From a bacterium (lineage in GTDB: Bacteria; Bdellovibrionota_C; UBA2361; SZUA-149; JAEUWB01): a stretch of 64,000 bases of DNA. Numbering within the stretch: position 1 is the stretch's first letter; each line of letters starts with the position of its first letter. The notes under the pieces are model-generated. The model saw only the letters and a list, made by a program, of their open reading frames with translations. It was not told the DNA's origin and made no database searches. Where the stretch lies: the NCBI GenBank assembly GCA_016786595.1, contig JAEUWB010000060.1, positions 124,001-188,000 on the forward strand, read 5' to 3'. This document shows positions 34,167-42,822 of the stretch, piece by piece. A program made the position numbers and the translations under genes.

Positions 34167-36188
34167 ATGTTCGAATCACCCCGCAGACACAGAGAGCAAG
34201 GCCTAAAAGCTGCAAAGCCAAATACGCTAGATTTAGTTGATTATATCTTTTTAGTCGCTTGCTTGATTTTGGGGTTTTATTTGCGGTTCTCTTTCTTGCG
34301 CCAAACTAATGCTGTGATTGATGCAGATGAAGCTATAGTTGGTCTGATGGCAAAACACATCGCTGCCGGATTCCCTGTGCCAATTTTCTACTACGGACAA
34401 GCCTATATGGGTTCGCTAGAGGCGATACTTGTTGCAGGAGTATTTTATATATTCGGGCCTTCATCCTTAGGGTTGAAGCTCGTTCCGCTTTTATTTTCGA
34501 TGATTTTTATACTTTGCGTTTATTTTTTAGGACGCTATTTGTTTGACCGCACTGCTGGACGATTTGCGGCGCTTTTTGCTGCTGTCCCACCGCACGGACT
34601 GTTAGTTTGGAGCACTAAAGCACGTGGAGGTTTTATTGAGGTCGTAGTTTTAGGAACCATTTGCCTAATCCTCGGGCTTAAGATTCTAAAATACTATAAA
34701 TTTAATATCCGCTCTTTTTCTCTCCTGGGCCTGATTTTAGGACTTGCGTGGTGGGTCAATAATCAATCGATTTATTACTGTTTTGCTTTAGGATTAACAC
34801 TTGGTCTTTATGCTCTCATTCGGCTCGGGCTTTTACGCTCATTGACATTGCTGACTGTGACCTTATCTAGCTTTTTACTTGGAGGCGCGGCATTTTGGTA
34901 TGCCAACCTTAGCTGGCGTCCCAAATTTCAGTCCTTTTTTATTTTTGAGCATAGCAATCCAAGTGACTTAGTGAAAAATATTCACGGTTTTTTTGCTCAA
35001 GGACTCCCGATGATTCTTGGAGCCCGTAGATTTTGGAATACTACAGCAGTTTTCCCTTACGCTGAAGTTATTGCCTACAGCTGTTTTACCGTGATTATGA
35101 TCGTTGCTGTTTCCCTGGCGGTTTTGCGGCGAGAACACCGCGGCGGGATTATCTTACTTTTGGTTTTTACCTGCTCGATTCCACTTATTTTTGCAACAAG
35201 CCAATTTGGTTGGTTGAGTCAAGAACCACGCTACCTACTTCCGCTCTATTCGTCCTATTTTCCCTTAATTGGCTTAAGTCTGTCTTTCTTAAGATCGCGC
35301 ACAGAAGAGCTTGGAGCGATTGCTGAGGCTGCCGTTTATATACTTTTTAGCGCACTCTTGAGCTTGCACCTAGCGTCACTCTACCACGGAGAAATCACTC
35401 CAGGAGAGCCCTTTATTTTTAAAGGGGAGCGTGTGGCAAAAGACCAGAGCCAACTTTATGATTGGCTTGAGCAAAACAACTATCGACATATTAAAACAAA
35501 CTACTGGATTGGCTACCGCACCGCATTTGAAACAAACGAGGCGATTACATTTTCTCGCTATAAAGGGCCACAAAGCTTGCGTATTCCAGATTATGAGCGG
35601 GACATAAGACGTAGAGAGTATGCCCCACTTGTGTTGGTCCCTACGCAAGCTAACTTGCTTAGTAAGGGGTTAAGCGATCAAGGTTTTCGTTTTCGTACGA
35701 CCCCAGTAGGGAGTTATGTTGTAATTGATCAAATCTCCCCTATTTCAGGTGAGCAAAAGTTAGTTCCACTCCAGGCAGAAGAGCTAGCTACTACCCACAA
35801 CCAGGAAGAGCGGGCGTTACTTGTTGACGGCAAGGAGGATCAGCGTTGGGGGACAAAACATGTGCAGGAACCTGGCATGCGTATAGATGTAAATTTTTCA
35901 AAACCGCGCATAATTTCTGGCCTCAATCTTGATTTGGGCGCTTGGAAGCACGATTATCCGCGGGAGTTAGTTATTTACGGGATTTCTCCAGATGGCAGTA
36001 GTTGTAAATTGATTGATACTCGCGGAAATACTGCCCTACACTACGCGCTTGAAGAGGAAAGGACACTGGAGTTTTATTTTCCGAAGCTCTCTGTTAAAGG
36101 GTTGAGCATCAGCCAGGAAGGACAAACCCCGCAAATGGATTGGTCACTAGCTGAATTGAAGGTCTTTGAACCTGAAAATGACAAGTAA
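34167..36188 (+). CDS. Polytopic PMT-like glycosyltransferase with discoidin-like C-terminal domain
   Basis: Membrane protein of 673 residues. Residues 20-410 form about ten helices of the GT39/GT83 type; the first loop has NAVIDADEAIVGLMAKHIAA with the acidic pair used by these lipid-phosphate-sugar transferases, and YYGQAYMGSLEA follows. The C-terminal 150 residues look like an F5/8 type C (discoidin) beta-sandwich: ALLVDGKEDQRWGTK, GLNLDLGAW, YPRELVIYGISPDGS and MDWSLAELKVFEP. Such a domain would face the periplasm and bind glycan. It ends the polysaccharide cluster. The fusion is unusual; transferase identity is inferred from the helix pattern. Confidence 0.72.
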   Translation: MFESPRRHREQGLKAAKPNTLDLVDYIFLVACLILGFYLRFSFLRQTNAVIDADEAIVGLMAKHIAAGFPVPIFYYGQAYMGSLEAILVAGVFYIFGPSSLGLKLVPLLFSMIFILCVYFLGRYLFDRTAGRFAALFAAVPPHGLLVWSTKARGGFIEVVVLGTICLILGLKILKYYKFNIRSFSLLGLILGLAWWVNNQSIYYCFALGLTLGLYALIRLGLLRSLTLLTVTLSSFLLGGAAFWYANLSWRPKFQSFFIFEHSNPSDLVKNIHGFFAQGLPMILGARRFWNTTAVFPYAEVIAYSCFTVIMIVAVSLAVLRREHRGGIILLLVFTCSIPLIFATSQFGWLSQEPRYLLPLYSSYFPLIGLSLSFLRSRTEELGAIAEAAVYILFSALLSLHLASLYHGEITPGEPFIFKGERVAKDQSQLYDWLEQNNYRHIKTNYWIGYRTAFETNEAITFSRYKGPQSLRIPDYERDIRRREYAPLVLVPTQANLLSKGLSDQGFRFRTTPVGSYVVIDQISPISGEQKLVPLQAEELATTHNQEERALLVDGKEDQRWGTKHVQEPGMRIDVNFSKPRIISGLNLDLGAWKHDYPRELVIYGISPDGSSCKLIDTRGNTALHYALEEERTLEFYFPKLSVKGLSISQEGQTPQMDWSLAELKVFEPENDK

Positions 36189-36251
36189 TCAAGTAATAAT
36201 TGTGTTATTGGGCGCATGCTCATAACCAGAGGATAATCGAGGTTAAAAACA

Positions 36252-37343
36252 GTGGGATTTAATTGTGGTATCGTGGGACTTCCGAATGTTGGCAAGTCGA
36301 CAATTTTTAGCGCTTTGACATCAATTCAAGCTCAAGCTGCCAATTATCCGTTTTGTACAATTGAACCAAATACTGGGGTTGTTCCACTACCTGACCCACG
36401 ACTCGAAGTTTTAGCGGCGATTGCTAATTCCAAGGAAATCATCCCGACAACAATTGAATTTGTCGATATTGCAGGTCTTGTCAAAGGTGCTTCACAGGGG
36501 GAAGGCCTGGGCAATCAATTCCTAGGACATATCCGTTCTGTGGATGCCATTGCGCATGTGGTGCGCTGCTTTGAGGACGATAATATTATTCACGTCAACG
36601 GCCGCGTAAATCCGCAGGCAGATATTGATGTGATTAATACAGAGCTTTTACTTGCCGATTTGAGCTCAGTTGAGAAGCGCATTGACCGTGTGCGGAAGGC
36701 TGCAAAATCTGGCGATAAAGCAGCTAAGGAGGAGGCAACAACACTAGAACTCGCACAAAAGTATCTAGCAGAAGGAAAATCCTTGCGGCTTTGCCCAGAA
36801 ATAGAGAGTTTTCGTGCCCTTGGTTTCATCACTGCAAAGCCAACATTATATGTGGCAAATGTCACTGAAGCTGAGATTAAGAGCGGAACAAATGAATCTG
36901 AACATTTGAGTGCTTTGCGAAAGATTGCTGCTCAAGAAAACACTCCAATTGTTACAATTTGTGGGGCAATGGAAGCAGAAATAGCACAATTGCCTAAGGA
37001 AGAACGCTCTGCATATCTTGAGGAGCTAGGATTAAAAAATTCTGGCTTAGACCGGCTAGCATTAGCAGGTCACGGTTTGCTAGAACTGATCACCTTTTTT
37101 ACGGTCGGGCCGAAGGAATGCCATGCCTGGACTTGTCACAAAGGGGCAACCGCGCCGGAGGCGGCAGGGAAAATTCATACTGATTTCGAACGTGGTTTCA
37201 TTCGTGCTGAAGTGATTGGTTATGATGATTACGTGCAGGGAAAAGGTGAAGCGGGGGCTAGAGATAACGGCAAACTTCGCATCGAAGGCAAGACATATAT
37301 AGTAGTAGATGGTGACGTAGTACATTTCCGTTTTAACGTGTAA
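36252..37343 (+). CDS. ychF: Ribosome-binding ATPase/GTPase YchF
   Basis: Obg-family P-loop protein of 363 residues that binds ribosomes and in other species prefers ATP. The start is GTG 36252 with GAGG nine bases upstream, and the protein begins GFNCGIVGLPNVGKSTIFSAL. The switch region QAANYPFCTIEPN and the G3 motif DIAGLVKGASQGEGLGN are exact for YchF, and the G4 position has the family's altered NKxD (VANVTEAE). The C-terminal TGS domain ends in VVHFRFNV. It is free-standing, between the glycan cluster and the histone-like gene. Confidence 0.96.
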   Translation: MGFNCGIVGLPNVGKSTIFSALTSIQAQAANYPFCTIEPNTGVVPLPDPRLEVLAAIANSKEIIPTTIEFVDIAGLVKGASQGEGLGNQFLGHIRSVDAIAHVVRCFEDDNIIHVNGRVNPQADIDVINTELLLADLSSVEKRIDRVRKAAKSGDKAAKEEATTLELAQKYLAEGKSLRLCPEIESFRALGFITAKPTLYVANVTEAEIKSGTNESEHLSALRKIAAQENTPIVTICGAMEAEIAQLPKEERSAYLEELGLKNSGLDRLALAGHGLLELITFFTVGPKECHAWTCHKGATAPEAAGKIHTDFERGFIRAEVIGYDDYVQGKGEAGARDNGKLRIEGKTYIVVDGDVVHFRFNV

Positions 37344-37762
37344 TTGCTGCAGCGCTAAATGTAGCTATCTTATTAAAATCAATAGAAAATTTATCACGCA
37401 TCGGTCTTCGATATATCTAGTACATCGAAGTGAAAATAATAATGCAAATGAGATTGTTGCGACTAAATTTGATTACGTTTGATAGTGGCATGCATGGCAT
37501 TGTGAGAGTGTATCAAGTTGCCGCCTCAGTCCAAAGCACGATACCCGATTTATAAAAATCATACGTCAAGAGGAAAAAGATGTTGTGAATATTTTTTTTA
37601 TTTTGTATATCCCAGTACTATGCTAGATATTCTTCTAGCATGTTAGTTGAAGTGATGTGTTAAGTAATTAACTATTTATGACGACTAACAAGCAAAAGTG
37701 TGGGGGTTCAGCAGTATCGAATCTTCCATGCAGTTTGTTAATGCATAAGTGAGGAAATAAAA
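37344..37762. other. Gene-free leader region of the histone-like gene
   Basis: A 419-base stretch without an open frame. It holds a small hairpin (CTTCGA and TCGAAG around 37407-37431). A-T-rich segments near 37590-37640 are likely promoter territory for the basic protein gene at 37763. I see no RNA gene, though the length would allow a small RNA. Confidence 0.4.
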
Positions 37763-37981
37763 ATGGCAAAGAAGAAAGCAACAAAAAAAGCTGTGAAGAA
37801 AGCTCCAGCTAAGAAGAAAACAGCAAAGAAAGCTACTAAGAAGAAAGCAAAAAAAAAAGTAGATAGTTCGTGGACAGGAACTACTGTAACCCGAACTGCT
37901 GCTGCAAAGCCTGCGACAACAACTCGCAAGGCTGCAAAGCGGACTACTAAGACCGCATCAAAAGCTCGGGCTCGCGCGTAG
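37763..37981 (+). CDS. Histone H1-like Lys/Ala-rich DNA-binding protein
   Basis: Very basic protein of 72 residues made of repeated KKA/KKK units (KKKATKKAVKKAPAKKKTAK) in the first half and Thr/Ala/Arg-rich sequence in the second (TTTRKAAKRTTKTASKARAR). About 40% of the residues are Lys or Arg. It resembles the lysine-rich tails of eukaryotic histone H1 and bacterial H1-like proteins that bind DNA without sequence preference. The ribosome site is GAGGAAAT, and two hairpins follow it. Because it is composed of simple repeats, family assignment is by composition only. Confidence 0.7.
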   Translation: MAKKKATKKAVKKAPAKKKTAKKATKKKAKKKVDSSWTGTTVTRTAAAKPATTTRKAAKRTTKTASKARARA

Positions 37982-38048
37982 TTCCTTCCCGACTGTAGAG
38001 GGCGAATCTTCTTTTCCCTCTTTTTCTTTGAAAAAATATAAATATTTT

Positions 38049-38096
38049 AAGCTGCCAAGTTGGTCCTTTTGGATATATATCTTGGCAGCTTTTTTA
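38049..38096 (+). terminator. Rho-independent terminator after the histone-like gene
   Basis: AAGCTGCCAAG (38049-38059) and CTTGGCAGCTT (38081-38091) form an 11-bp stem followed by a T-run, 68 bases after the stop. A weaker hairpin (AGAGGG / CCCTCT followed by TTTTTC) lies between. This is the clearest intrinsic terminator of the window. Confidence 0.85.
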
Positions 38097-38185
38097 TTTT
38101 CTAATCAAGCTGCTAACACTTAAACTTTAGGAATCAAGCGATTTTGGCTGAAATTTAGCTCATCAGTCACGCTTTGAATCCGAGA

Positions 38186-38247
38186 TTTTATACCAGTTTG
38201 CAAAAAGATTTTGGATAAATTCACGTTCATTGCAAACTGGTGTAAAA
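38186..38247. repeat. Short inverted-repeat element, copy 1 of family B (TACCAGTTTGCAA ends)
   Basis: Ends TTTTATACCAGTTTGCAA (38186-38203) and its near-perfect inverse (38230-38247, one mismatch) bound a 62-base element. The inner AAAGATTTTGGATAAA is shared with a second copy in opposite orientation at 44871-44926. It lies 48 bases upstream of meaB. No coding capacity. Confidence 0.75.
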
Positions 38248-38295
38248 GATGATCAGTAGCAAATGTTCATGCTATGTTGGCGCTAGTCTTAAGCT

Positions 38296-39243
38296 ATGAG
38301 AAAAGATTCCAAACAAGATTTGATTGCCCAAGTATTGTCAGGATCTGAACGCGCGCTCGCGCGCTGCCTATCCCAGATTGAAAACAACGAGACGCAAGCT
38401 CGGGAAATAATCAAAACGCTCTTTACTCGAACAGGCAAAGCAAAAATTCTGGGCATAACTGGGGTGCCAGGCGCTGGTAAGTCAACCTTAGTTAGTCAGT
38501 TGATATTGGCTTTAACGGCTCAAGAGAAAAAAGTTGCAGTTTTGGCAGTTGACCCTTCAAGCCCATTTACAGGTGGGGCAATCCTCGGAGATCGAATTCG
38601 TATGCTCTCCAGTATCGCCTCAACTGGTGTTTTTGTTAGGTCCGTAGCAAGTCGAGGAGCATTAGGAGGCCTTTCCCCGAGCATCCATGAGTCAATCATG
38701 GTGCTAGATGCTGCTGGATTTGATGTAATTATCGTAGAAACTGTCGGTGTTGGGCAGGCTGAAGTAGATATTGTAAAGGTTGCAGATCTTGCCGTCGTAG
38801 TTTTGGTGCCAGGTATGGGCGACTCGGTTCAGGCTCTGAAGGCAGGAATTTTAGAAATTGCCGATATTTTTGTGATCAATAAAGCTGACCATCAAGGGAC
38901 AGAACGCCTGAGAAAAGATCTGATCTCAGTCATCCAATTAAACCCCAACAGCTCTGCGCCAAAACCTGAGATATTACAGACAGTTGCTACTGAGGCAAAG
39001 GGCATTACGGAGTTTGTCAAAGCCATTGATAATTTTTTCGGAGTTGCAGAATCAGATCTACGATTAGAGGGCAGAAGGAAGCTTGCATTGCGTGATATGT
39101 TGGTGAAAATTGTTTCACGCGAACTTGTCGATGAGCGAATTAAGCGGGCGGAGCAGACTGGGGCACTGAATAAAATCTTAACAGAGCTAACTAATCGGGA
39201 AATAGATCCATATAGTGCATGTGATAGTTTAAAGCAGCTTTGA
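38296..39243 (+). CDS. meaB: Methylmalonyl-CoA mutase-associated GTPase MeaB
   Basis: G3E-family GTPase that protects and loads the B12 cofactor of methylmalonyl-CoA mutase or related mutases. P-loop GITGVPGAGKSTLVSQL, AVLAVDPSSPFTGGAILGDR, the Mg-binding region IVETVGVGQAE and the base-specific NKAD in FVINKADHQG are all MeaB-type. Length 315 is normal. An acyl-CoA dehydrogenase starts 12 bases later, so an acyl-CoA operon is likely. The mutase itself is not in the window; its partner could also be isobutyryl-CoA or ethylmalonyl-CoA mutase. Confidence 0.93.
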   Translation: MRKDSKQDLIAQVLSGSERALARCLSQIENNETQAREIIKTLFTRTGKAKILGITGVPGAGKSTLVSQLILALTAQEKKVAVLAVDPSSPFTGGAILGDRIRMLSSIASTGVFVRSVASRGALGGLSPSIHESIMVLDAAGFDVIIVETVGVGQAEVDIVKVADLAVVVLVPGMGDSVQALKAGILEIADIFVINKADHQGTERLRKDLISVIQLNPNSSAPKPEILQTVATEAKGITEFVKAIDNFFGVAESDLRLEGRRKLALRDMLVKIVSRELVDERIKRAEQTGALNKILTELTNREIDPYSACDSLKQL

Positions 39244-39255
39244 GGTAATAAATTA

Positions 39256-40407
39256 ATGGACTCCTTTTACTCTAGCGAACACCGTATCTTCCAACAAAGT
39301 GTTAGGCGCTTTTGTGCACAGGAAATTCTTCCCCAGCTGACAAGCTGGGAAGAACAAAAGCATTTCCCTGACGAACTTTTTTCTAAGCTGGGAGAGCAAG
39401 GATTTCTTGGTGTGCTTGTTGCTGAAGAGTATGGAGGCGTAGGCGGTGATTATATCCTAGCTAGTGCCTGGTGCGAGGAATTTGGCCGCGTGCCGGCTGT
39501 GGGGCTTACAACCGGCGTGCATATGCACTCTGTTGTTGTATCTGCCGCACTAAACCGCTTAGGTTCAAATCAAGCCAAAGAACAATTTTTGGCTGATGCC
39601 GTATTGGGCAAAGCGATTGGTGCATATGCCTTTACCGAGCCTGGAGCGGGTAGTGACCTATCAAGCATCATTACCACTGCAAAAAAAGATGGTGATTACT
39701 TCATTATTAATGGCGCTAAGACTTTTATTACTAATGGCGCGCGAGCCGATTTTATCCTCTTACTGACAAAAACAGAGCCCGATCGAGGTTTTAAGGGGTT
39801 TACGACATTTGTGGTTGATACGACCTTAGCCGGTTTTAATGTGAATCGTAAGCTTGATAAGCTGGGATGGCATTCATCTGATACGGCTGAGCTTAGTTTC
39901 CAAGATATGCGTGTTCACAAGTCAATGATTTTGGGTGAATACAACCGTGGCTGGTATCATGCGATGGACTCACTTAACTGGGAACGCTTGATGTTAGTGT
40001 TGAATTCAATTGGCGGGGCAACTCAATGCCTGGAGTCAACTGTTCCCTACATTAATGACCGTAAAGTTTTTGGCCGGCCGGTTGCAGCTTTTGATCATAC
40101 GCGGGAATTAATTGCGACACTTTGGAGTAAACTCCAGGCTGCTCGTGCGGTTGCTTATCAGGCTGTGAATGAAGTGCAGGCGGGGAAAGACCCTAGGCTT
40201 TTGACAAGCTTAGCTAAAATCTATGCTTGTGAGCTGGCTGTGCAAATCGCTGACCGCTGCCTGCAGTTACACGGCGGATACGGCTATACAACAGAATTCC
40301 TGCCGGAGCGTTGGCTGCGTGACTTACGTTTGAATCCAATTGGTGGTGGGACCAGCGAAGTCATGGCAATGGTTGCTGCTAAAGAAATGGGGTTTGATCT
40401 GCTCTAA
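39256..40407 (+). CDS. Acyl-CoA dehydrogenase
   Basis: FAD enzyme of 383 residues that makes enoyl-CoA. AYAFTEPGAGSDLSSI is the first signature, QLHGGYGYTTEFLPERWLRDL the C-terminal FAD-binding region, and NPIGGGTSEVMAMVAAKEM the end. The usual catalytic Glu of short-chain enzymes (E-G-T) is Gly here, as in long-chain and isovaleryl types, where the Glu lies in an earlier helix; SLNWERLMLVLNSI is a good candidate. It follows meaB and its stop overlaps that of the convergent protease gene by four bases. Confidence 0.9.
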   Translation: MDSFYSSEHRIFQQSVRRFCAQEILPQLTSWEEQKHFPDELFSKLGEQGFLGVLVAEEYGGVGGDYILASAWCEEFGRVPAVGLTTGVHMHSVVVSAALNRLGSNQAKEQFLADAVLGKAIGAYAFTEPGAGSDLSSIITTAKKDGDYFIINGAKTFITNGARADFILLLTKTEPDRGFKGFTTFVVDTTLAGFNVNRKLDKLGWHSSDTAELSFQDMRVHKSMILGEYNRGWYHAMDSLNWERLMLVLNSIGGATQCLESTVPYINDRKVFGRPVAAFDHTRELIATLWSKLQAARAVAYQAVNEVQAGKDPRLLTSLAKIYACELAVQIADRCLQLHGGYGYTTEFLPERWLRDLRLNPIGGGTSEVMAMVAAKEMGFDLL

Positions 40408-42191
40408 GCTGCAAAAATAGGTGGCAGCGGCACACCGATTGACTGGCCGACGATACGAATAAGATTTCTCTCCTTCTCATGTAATTGGCCATCCCAAGCT
40501 GCGGCGCGAATCATTGCCGCGCAAGATTGGGCTTTAATATCATCACTGGCGTTACGAATTTGATCAATTGCAGTTTGCACGTGATCGCGAGTTAGCCCTG
40601 CACGTTCGATAAAGGAAAGTTTTGCTGCAGAAAAAAGCCCCGCCCCTAGTAAAAAAGCTTGCTTGGCATGTTCCGGATTATCAGTTCCAACGACACAGAC
40701 TGCAGAAATAATAGTTGAAGCCGCCTCTTGGATTGCTAAGCCAGCATCTGCCGCCTGACTGAAGGGATTTCTTGAAAAAACAGACTCTAGCGTTGATAAA
40801 AACGCATACTCAGCAAGTGTTACTTCATCGTCAGCTTCAGCAAGCGTGCGGTAGGTAGCAAGTAAATCTTGCTGTCGCTCTGGAGTTAAACGGCGCAAAG
40901 CTGGCAAAGCGAGTGTAAACAATGAAAATTTGTCTTCAATTGATAAAACTTGCATTTGCGACCAAATTGCCTGGTCATATTCTGGGAATTTTTTTGAACT
41001 CGCTACTAAGTGCTCCTGGCGCGTTAAAACGTCAGCATGTGAAGAGGCAAATAGTCCGGCAACAAGTGCTGGGGCATAATTAGGCGAACGTGCCGCGTCT
41101 TTAAGCGTTACAGGTGGTTTATCTAAAGCTTCACGTGCACGGCTGACTTGTGACTGATTTAATGACCCTGCAAAACTCATGCTCGTAAGTGAATCTACTC
41201 CTTGAGCTTGATCGGCAGCTTCCGACTGAATACGTTCAAGTGAAACGCCCTCAATGCGAGAAATTCTTGAATCGAGTGGGGGATGCGAAGCCATCAACTG
41301 CAGGAAACTTGTGCCTAGTGCATCGGCAAAGAAGAAGTGACTTGCTTCTTCGGCTTTGGAATTCTCAATGTAAGCGTGTTTAAAACTTTCTCCAATACGA
41401 CGTAAAGCTCCAGAAATTCCCAAGGGATTTCGCGTAAACTGCACAGCTGAAGCATCAGCCAGGAATTCTCTTTGTCTACATATCGCCGCTTTAATTAAAT
41501 TTGCCGCAAAAACGCCGATTGACCCAGCTAAAAGCAAAATTAGTCCAAACAGTGCAGGGCCGCTTGAATCTTTACTACGCCTGCCGCTATTACGTGTGGT
41601 TGCTCGTAAAATTGTACGTCCAAGCATTGCGATGCAGAGCAGACCATAAGCAAGACCCATTAAACGAAGATTAATTGTCATGTCGCTGTTGAGAATATGA
41701 CTGAACTCGTGGCCAATCACTCCTTGGAGTTCATCGCGACTAAGCTTTTCGAGCGCACCGCGAGTGACCCCAATCACTGCATGATGTACGTCAAACCCAG
41801 TAGCAAACGCGTTAATCCCTTCTTCGTGATCTAATAAGTAAACTTCTGGAATTGGAATACCCGAAGCTAAGGCCATTTCTTCAACAATATTTAATAAACG
41901 TCTTTCGTTTGCCTCTGCGCTTGAGGGCACAAGTAATCTGCCACCCAGAGAAATTGCTACATACTCAGGCGATTGCTTTAATGTTGCAATTCTATAAAGA
42001 CTTCCAATGAAAATGATTATTAATGTCCCAAGCGCTATATAAGTCAGATGCTCAGGTTTAAGATGACCTTTAGTTGCAAAGAAAAATCCCGCATCAACTA
42101 GTAGAACAACTCCTGCTACTGCAAAAAAATAGAGCAGATAAAGCTTTCTGCTTCTCGAGCGGGCAGCGTGTTGGTGCTCGAAAAAGTTCAT
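40404..42191 (-). CDS. HtpX-like M48 membrane metalloprotease with TerB-like tail
   Basis: Zinc protease of 595 residues. Two N-terminal membrane helices are followed by the M48 catalytic part with VIGHEFSHILNSDM (HExxH) and the third ligand in CRQREFLADASAVQFT; a second helix pair lies between (GLAYGLLCIAMLG, LFGLILLLAGSIGVFAANLI). After residue 330 comes an extension of about 260 residues, unlike E. coli HtpX (293 residues); its end (YRTLAEADDEVTLAEYAFL, IRAAAWDGQLHEKERNLIR) resembles the acidic helical TerB fold. LemA lies directly upstream on the same strand, a common pairing. Role: probably membrane protein quality control. Confidence 0.87.
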   Translation of the reverse strand: MNFFEHQHAARSRSRKLYLLYFFAVAGVVLLVDAGFFFATKGHLKPEHLTYIALGTLIIIFIGSLYRIATLKQSPEYVAISLGGRLLVPSSAEANERRLLNIVEEMALASGIPIPEVYLLDHEEGINAFATGFDVHHAVIGVTRGALEKLSRDELQGVIGHEFSHILNSDMTINLRLMGLAYGLLCIAMLGRTILRATTRNSGRRSKDSSGPALFGLILLLAGSIGVFAANLIKAAICRQREFLADASAVQFTRNPLGISGALRRIGESFKHAYIENSKAEEASHFFFADALGTSFLQLMASHPPLDSRISRIEGVSLERIQSEAADQAQGVDSLTSMSFAGSLNQSQVSRAREALDKPPVTLKDAARSPNYAPALVAGLFASSHADVLTRQEHLVASSKKFPEYDQAIWSQMQVLSIEDKFSLFTLALPALRRLTPERQQDLLATYRTLAEADDEVTLAEYAFLSTLESVFSRNPFSQAADAGLAIQEAASTIISAVCVVGTDNPEHAKQAFLLGAGLFSAAKLSFIERAGLTRDHVQTAIDQIRNASDDIKAQSCAAMIRAAAWDGQLHEKERNLIRIVGQSIGVPLPPIFAA

Positions 42192-42209
42192 GGGATGCTT
42201 ATTTTCGGC

Positions 42210-42791
42210 TTAAAATGAAACTTTTGGTGCTGCACGTTCAGCTTCACTGCCAGTGCTTTGCAAGAGTTCTGCCGGGGTAAAACCAAACATCCCTGCAATG
42301 ATATTATTCGGGAAAGACTCGCGAGAGACATTATAGCTCATGACCGAATCATTGTAAGCTTGCCGTGAAAAGCCGACTTTATTTTCTGTCGAGGTGAGTT
42401 CTTCCATGAGTTGGTTCATACTCGTATTTGCTTTCAGATCTGGATAAGCTTCAGCCAAGGCGAAAAGTCGACCGAGTGCACCATTGAGTTGAGATTCAGC
42501 TCCAGAAAGTGCTTGCATCGTTGCTACATCTCCAGGCTTCTGAGCCGCGGTATTTGAAGCAGTAACAGCTTGATTGCGCGCTGCGATAACTGCCTCAAGA
42601 GTTTCTCGCTCATGTTTAATATAGCCTTTGACTGTTTCAACAAGGTTAGGGATTAGATCGTAACGACGCTTGAGTTGAACATCGATCTGAGAAAATGCGT
42701 TCTTAAATCCATTTCGCAATGACACTAAGCGGTTGTAAATGCTAATAATTAAAAATGCGACTACGACTACAACGCCAATAAACCATTCCAT
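42210..42791 (-). CDS. lemA: LemA family protein
   Basis: Membrane-anchored protein of 193 residues with one N-terminal helix (WFIGVVVVVAFLIISIYN) followed by the LemA core: NAFSQIDVQLKRRYDLIPNL, VETVKGYIKHERETLEAV, ARNQA and QLMEELTSTENKVGFSRQAY. LemA proteins form long helical hairpins facing the outside; their function is not settled. The gene precedes an HtpX-like protease by 18 bases, a pairing seen in many bacteria, which suggests a shared task at the membrane. Confidence 0.93.
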   Translation of the reverse strand: MEWFIGVVVVVAFLIISIYNRLVSLRNGFKNAFSQIDVQLKRRYDLIPNLVETVKGYIKHERETLEAVIAARNQAVTASNTAAQKPGDVATMQALSGAESQLNGALGRLFALAEAYPDLKANTSMNQLMEELTSTENKVGFSRQAYNDSVMSYNVSRESFPNNIIAGMFGFTPAELLQSTGSEAERAAPKVSF

Positions 42792-42822
42792 GATGTCCTG
42801 ATCCTCCAGTTTGAGTCGATAC

